From: Candidatus Brocadiaceae bacterium
GTDB lineage: Bacteria > Planctomycetota > Brocadiia > SM23-32
Direction of reading: 5' to 3'
Assembly (NCBI GenBank): GCA_012728835.1
Contig: JAAYEJ010000043.1
Location: forward strand, 1-64,000
Length of the DNA stretch: 64,000 nucleotides
Shown here: one piece after another, positions 60,302 through 64,000 of the stretch
How positions within the stretch are numbered: position 1 is the stretch's first letter
Layout: every line of letters starts with the position of its first letter
Position numbers and translations under genes: made by a program
The notes under the pieces: model-generated
Database searches by the model: none
Seen by the model: the letters and a program-made list of their open reading frames with translations, nothing else
Told to the model about the DNA's origin: nothing

Positions 60302-60331
60302 ATGATAGGCGTTCCGCCCCCCTCTTGGCAA
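60302..60331 (-). promoter_or_regulatory. Promoter of the MFS/spermidine-synthase-like gene
   Basis: On the minus strand: TTGCCA (60331-60326), 18-base spacer, TATCAT (60307-60302), about 70 bases before the start. The stretch from here to 60481 shows no gene. Confidence 0.5.
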
Positions 60332-60481
60332 TACGGAATATCCGGACCCGTGCGTGGCACCCGCTTCGCGTGGCCGGGCAGCCGCACGCAGGCCGGTCGT
60401 CACACGCGCCCGCGGGGATGCGAAGGCGAGAGGGGGCCGACAGGACGGGAGTTGCGGCGGATTGGGGCGGGTCGCGGCGCG

Positions 60482-62752
60482 TCAGCCGCGCAATCCTCCG
60501 AGCAGGTCCCTGAACGGCCGGCTGCTGGCACCGTCGGAAGCGCCGTCGGCCCGGCGGCCGTCGGTGCCGCTTCCGCCCTTCTGCTTCGGTCCACCGGGGC
60601 GCTTCTGCCGCCCCGGCTCCGGGTTGCTCCGCATCGAGAGCGCGATGCGCCGGCGTTCCTGGTCCACGTCCAGCACCGTGACGGTCACGGCCTGTCGCAG
60701 CTTCACGACCTCGGCGGGCAGACGGACGAACCGATCGGCCAGCTCGCTGACGTGGACCAGCCCGTCCTGATGCACGCCGACGTCGACAAAGGCCCCGAAG
60801 TTCGTGATGTTCGTCACGATGCCGGGCAGCCGCATGCCCGGGCGCAGGTCCTCGAGCGTCCGCACGTCGGCGAACTGGAACGGCTCGAAGGCCTTGCGCG
60901 GGTCCCGCCCCGGCCTGGCCAGCTCCTCGAGGATGTCGCGCAGCGTCGGCATCCCGATGCCGTCGCCGACGTAATGCTCCGGCACGATGCGGGCGCGCAG
61001 TCCGGGGTCGGCCATCAGGTCGCGGACCGAGCAGTCGAGGTCCCGAGCCATGGCCTCCACGACGTGGTAGCTGTCGGGATGCACGGCGCTGCCGTCCAGC
61101 GGGTCGTCCGCGTCGCGGATGCGCAGGAAGCCGGCGGCCTGCTGATAGGTCTTCGGGCCGACGCCGGGCACGTCCTGGAGTTCGCGACGGGAGCGGAACG
61201 GGCCGCGCTGATTGCGCACGTCGACGATGGTCTGCGCCAGTTTCGGCCCCAGGCCGGACACGTAGGTCAGGAGCTGCCTGCTCGCGGTATTCACGTCCAC
61301 CCCGACGCTGTTGACGCAGTGGACGACCACGTCCTGCAGGCTCTGGCGCAGGGCCGCCTGGTCCACGTCGTGCTGATACTGGCCGACGCCCACGGATTTG
61401 GGGTCGATCTTGACGAGTTCCGACAGAGGGTCCAGCATGCGTCGCCCGATCGAGACCGTGCCGCGCACAGTCAGGTCCAGGTCGGGGAACTCCTCCCGAG
61501 CGACTTCGGAGGCGGAGTAGACCGACGCCCCGCTCTCGTCGACCATGGCGACGAGGATGTCGCCGCGCAGTCCCGCAGAGCGCACGAACGCCTCCGTCTC
61601 GCGTCCGGCCGTGCCGTTGCCCACGGCGATGGCCTCCGTGCCGAACCGCTCGCAGAGGGCATTCAGGGTGAGGGCCGCCTCCGCGCGCTGCCGGTCGCCC
61701 GAATGCGGGAAGATCGTCTCATGGTGAATCAGGCGGCCCTGGGCGTCCAGGCAGGCGACCTTGCACCCGGTGCGGAAGCCCGGATCGATGGCCAGGATGC
61801 GCTTCGGCCCGAGTGGCGGGGCCAGCAGGAGCTGCCGCAGGTTGTCAGCAAAGACCCGGATCGCCTCGGCATCGGCCGCCTTCTTCGTAGCCAGGCGCAT
61901 CTCCGTTTCCATCGAGAGCGACAGGAGGCGTTTGTAGCCGTCCTCCACGGCGGCCCGCACCTGCTCGGCGCACGGACTGCGCCCCCTGACGAACAGCCGG
62001 CAGAGCAGGTCCAGGGCCTCCTCCTCGGGCGGGGCGATCCGCAGGTAGAGGAAGCCTTCCTCCTCTCCCCTGCGCATAGCCAGCACACGGTGGCCGGCCG
62101 CCCGGGCGGCGGGTTCTTCCCACTCGTAGTAGTCCCTGAACTTCGCGCCTTCCTTCTCCTTGCCGCTGACCACGCGGGAACGGATGGTGGCCTTCGCCTT
62201 GAACAGCTCGCGCATCTGCGCGCGGGCGTCCCCGTCCTCGCTCACGCGCTCGGCGATGATGTCACGCGCGCCGGCCAGCGCCTCCTCGGCCGACTCGACG
62301 CCCTTCTCCGCATCCACAAAGGCGCCGGCTTCGCGGACGGGGTCGGCCCCGTCCTGCTGCAGGAGAAGGAGGTCGGCCAGAGGCTCCAGCCCTCTCTGGC
62401 GGGCCATCTGTGCGCGTGTGCGCCGCTTGGGCCTGTAGGGCAGATACAGGTCCTCCAGGTCGGCCAGCGTGGCGGCTGCGGCGAAGCTCTCCCTCAACCG
62501 GTCCGTGAGCTTGCCCTGCTCCTGGACGGACTTCAGCACCGCGTCCCGGCGCTTGTCGAGGTCACGCAACTGCTGCAGGCGATCGCGGATGGCGGCGATG
62601 GCGACCTCGTCGAGGGAGCCCGTGGCCTCCTTGCGGTAGCGGGCGATAAACGGGACCGTGGCGCCCTCGTCCAGCAGAGCGGCGGTCGCCGCCACGGCCC
62701 CGGCGTTGACGGCCAGTTCCGAACCGATCAGCGTTGCATGCGTTCCGGCCAT
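60482..62752 (-). CDS. tex: Tex family RNA-binding transcription accessory protein
   Basis: A 756-residue Tex/Spt6-core protein of normal length. The order is N-terminal helical domain (ATVPFIARYRKEATGSLDE), YqgF RNase-H-like domain (ILAIDPGFRTGCKVA), two helix-hairpin-helix motifs (DVPGVGPKTYQQAAGFLRI) and a C-terminal S1 domain (GIVTNITNFGAFVDVGV). The tail is basic and Gly-rich. The protein binds RNA and assists transcription. ATG 62752 is where family similarity begins. It has its own promoter. Confidence 0.96.
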   Translation of the reverse strand: MAGTHATLIGSELAVNAGAVAATAALLDEGATVPFIARYRKEATGSLDEVAIAAIRDRLQQLRDLDKRRDAVLKSVQEQGKLTDRLRESFAAAATLADLEDLYLPYRPKRRTRAQMARQRGLEPLADLLLLQQDGADPVREAGAFVDAEKGVESAEEALAGARDIIAERVSEDGDARAQMRELFKAKATIRSRVVSGKEKEGAKFRDYYEWEEPAARAAGHRVLAMRRGEEEGFLYLRIAPPEEEALDLLCRLFVRGRSPCAEQVRAAVEDGYKRLLSLSMETEMRLATKKAADAEAIRVFADNLRQLLLAPPLGPKRILAIDPGFRTGCKVACLDAQGRLIHHETIFPHSGDRQRAEAALTLNALCERFGTEAIAVGNGTAGRETEAFVRSAGLRGDILVAMVDESGASVYSASEVAREEFPDLDLTVRGTVSIGRRMLDPLSELVKIDPKSVGVGQYQHDVDQAALRQSLQDVVVHCVNSVGVDVNTASRQLLTYVSGLGPKLAQTIVDVRNQRGPFRSRRELQDVPGVGPKTYQQAAGFLRIRDADDPLDGSAVHPDSYHVVEAMARDLDCSVRDLMADPGLRARIVPEHYVGDGIGMPTLRDILEELARPGRDPRKAFEPFQFADVRTLEDLRPGMRLPGIVTNITNFGAFVDVGVHQDGLVHVSELADRFVRLPAEVVKLRQAVTVTVLDVDQERRRIALSMRSNPEPGRQKRPGGPKQKGGSGTDGRRADGASDGASSRPFRDLLGGLRG

Positions 62753-62814
62753 TGCGGTGGGTTCTCTTCCCGAAGGCACGACGGATGGTGCGGCCCCAAG
62801 GTGGGAGAGCGACC

Positions 62815-62844
62815 ATGTTACCCCGGGCCGCGCCCCCAAGCCAA
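62815..62844 (-). promoter_or_regulatory. Promoter of tex
   Basis: On the minus strand: TTGGCT (62844-62839), 18-base spacer, TAACAT (62820-62815), about 63 bases before the tex ATG. Confidence 0.4.
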
Positions 62845-62864
62845 GCGCCGGCAGAAGACGCCCG

Positions 62865-63737
62865 TCAGCCGCCGCGGCAGAGGGGGCCGAGTTCCCGAAT
62901 GGCCGTCAGGAGCCGCTTGCGGTTCGTCGGGCGACACGGGATCCACTGGGTGACCAGGATGCCGGTGCCCCCGTAACGCAGCAGGGCGTCGCGCCACCCG
63001 CGCAGGTTGTCGGGCTCGCGTCCCGGCGCCCCCCAGACCTCGAAGCGCTTGCGCCGCAGCCGCCGGACCTCCTCGGCCTTGACCCGGGCGTAGCCCCACG
63101 GAACCTGGATGACGTCCCTGGCGATCTTGCCCTCCGATGCCCGCGACTTCTCCACGTGGGCCTCGGCGCTGGAGTAGTCCTGGCAGTCCTTCCACATGAT
63201 GGTGCGCAGGCCGCGCTCCTTGAGGCCCGCGTCCAGCACGTTGATGGTCTCGGCGTACTGCCGCAGCGAATGCCAGTGGTCCTCGTCCATCCCGATGTGG
63301 AAGTAGCGCGCCGGCTTGCAGGCGTCGATGGCCTCGTCGATCAGCAGGAAGGCACGCCGCCAGAAGCCCTCGCCGTCGAAGGGCCGATGGTACGGCCGCA
63401 TCCAGTGCGTGTGCTGGTTGAGGCCGCTGCCGGCGAAGTTGAGCTTCGGCACCACCTCGATGCCCCTCTTCCGGGCGCACCCCGCGATCCTGCTCAGAGT
63501 CGCCATGGGCACCGAGTAGGGCCGCGCCAGCTCGGGATGCGACTTGAACCGGACCCCGTCGGCGATGTCGATGACGAGCAGGTTCATGTCGACCTGAGCC
63601 ATCGCGTCGATCACCTCCAGGGCCAGGTCGACGTCGATGGGCTTCTCCCGGGGCTTGCGCTTGACCCAGTTGGGGTCGTAGTGGGACATGTGCAGCATGA
63701 ACGCGCGCACGGGCAGCACCGCCTCCTGCTTCGCCAT
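62865..63737 (-). CDS. GH20-like TIM-barrel domain protein
   Basis: A 290-residue protein made up of a single TIM barrel like that of family 20 hexosaminidases. The segment YFHIGMDEDHW (residues 145-155) contains the adjacent Asp-Glu pair (D151-E152) that GH20 enzymes use for substrate-assisted catalysis, and KRGIEVVPKLNF matches the preceding barrel strand. It lacks the GH20b domain and has no signal peptide. It follows a URO-D family gene by 42 bases with a GGAGG-type site, so the two are likely co-transcribed. Confidence 0.65.
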   Translation of the reverse strand: MAKQEAVLPVRAFMLHMSHYDPNWVKRKPREKPIDVDLALEVIDAMAQVDMNLLVIDIADGVRFKSHPELARPYSVPMATLSRIAGCARKRGIEVVPKLNFAGSGLNQHTHWMRPYHRPFDGEGFWRRAFLLIDEAIDACKPARYFHIGMDEDHWHSLRQYAETINVLDAGLKERGLRTIMWKDCQDYSSAEAHVEKSRASEGKIARDVIQVPWGYARVKAEEVRRLRRKRFEVWGAPGREPDNLRGWRDALLRYGGTGILVTQWIPCRPTNRKRLLTAIRELGPLCRGG

Positions 63738-63779
63738 CGTCCTGCCTCCCAACCTCCATGGGGCGGGCCGCAGCGGCAC

Positions 63780-64000
63780 TCACATGCCTGCCGCTGCCAG
63801 CTCCGCCACGTAGTTGCGAATCCACAAGACGCTCTCCGGCGGCGTCTCGTACGGCAGGGCGCCGGTGCCCAGACACACGTTGGGCCGCCCGGCCGCCAGA
63901 GCGAGGATGCGATCGACCTCGCGCCTGATCTCCTCGACCGATCCGGACGCCACGACGTCGGGCGCAGTGTTCACGCGCACGGTCACGTCCGTCCGGTCTC
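63780..64000 (-). CDS. URO-D family protein, C-terminal part (runs off the window)
   Basis: The last 73 codons of a gene that continues beyond the window end; the frame stays open to base 64000. The sequence VVASGSVEEIRREVDRILALAAGRPNVCLGTG is the final barrel strand and helix of URO-D-fold proteins, which usually ends with a glycine-rich GTG-x-L turn. It would be a second member of this superfamily in the window. GTG codons inside the visible part need not be starts. Confidence 0.6.
   Translation of the reverse strand, partial: DRTDVTVRVNTAPDVVASGSVEEIRREVDRILALAAGRPNVCLGTGALPYETPPESVLWIRNYVAELAAAGM

Noticed and set aside
1-64000. CRISPR arrays, rRNA, complete insertion sequences or integrases
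   Set aside because: No regularly spaced repeats of CRISPR size, no rRNA signatures and no transposase or recombinase domain were found.

Overview
The window is a high-GC bacterial chromosome segment with dense, mostly short-spaced operons. No rRNA or other phylogenetic marker is present, so the organism is a guess: the gene families fit a free-living Gram-negative polysaccharide degrader of the Planctomycetota or a similar group (for example Hydrogenedentota or Armatimonadota-like lineages). The pointers are many Gfo/Idh, TIM-barrel isomerase, uroporphyrinogen-decarboxylase-family and glycoside hydrolase genes, a type II secretion locus with PilM/N/O-like inner-membrane parts, and EF-hand-like DxDxDG stretches in several proteins. 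Sigma70-type promoters (TTGACN, 16-18 bp, TAnAAT) can be read in front of many transcription units.

Layout. 0-7.9 kb: a plus-strand sugar-acid operon (Gfo/Idh oxidoreductase, a domain-permuted dihydropyrimidine-dehydrogenase-like flavo-iron-sulfur protein, a 2-hydroxyacid dehydrogenase, KDG kinase, KDPG-aldolase-like protein, fructuronate-reductase-like SDR), closed by a perfect hairpin shared with a convergent marC gene. 8.6-20.7 kb: a complete minus-strand type II secretion operon in the order small secreted protein-E-F-G-H-I-J-K-L-M-C-D, in which the secretin D is made as two proteins. 20.9-27.8 kb: nitrilase-family hydrolase, secreted GH2-like protein, GH29 fucosidase, CBS-domain protein. 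27.9-39.2 kb: minus-strand carbohydrate genes (GH-like secreted protein, zwf, TIM-barrel isomerases, a URO-D family protein, acetylxylan esterase, patatin lipoprotein), with a small plus-strand pair (PNPOx-like, EamA). 39.5-49.2 kb: amidohydrolase, nitrilase with an extra N-terminal domain, ABC exporter, alkaline phosphatase, ferric-reductase-like protein, M14 peptidase. 49.3-52.6 kb: accessory pocket beginning at tRNA-Arg(CCT), with a truncated copy of that tRNA 1.3 kb away, a UPF0175/DUF3368 toxin-antitoxin-like pair and a DUF4143 ATPase. 52.6-64 kb: TIM-barrel isomerase, TM1266-like regulator, large mechanosensitive channel, MFS/spermidine-synthase/TPR fusion, Tex, a GH20-like protein and a partial URO-D gene.

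How the parts work together. The type II system would export hydrolases made from the secreted-enzyme genes here (GH2-like, GH123-like, acetylxylan esterase). Sugars and uronic acids released are handled by epimerases, the KDG kinase/KDPG aldolase branch and glucose-6-phosphate dehydrogenase.

The points most worth a second look are the secretin split inside its N3 domain with a signal peptide on each half, the permuted DPD-like enzyme in a hexuronate operon, the duplicated tRNA half flanking a toxin-antitoxin pair, a TetR-type palindrome on the ABC-exporter promoter, and two intergenic copies of an 8-nt-periodic repeat.
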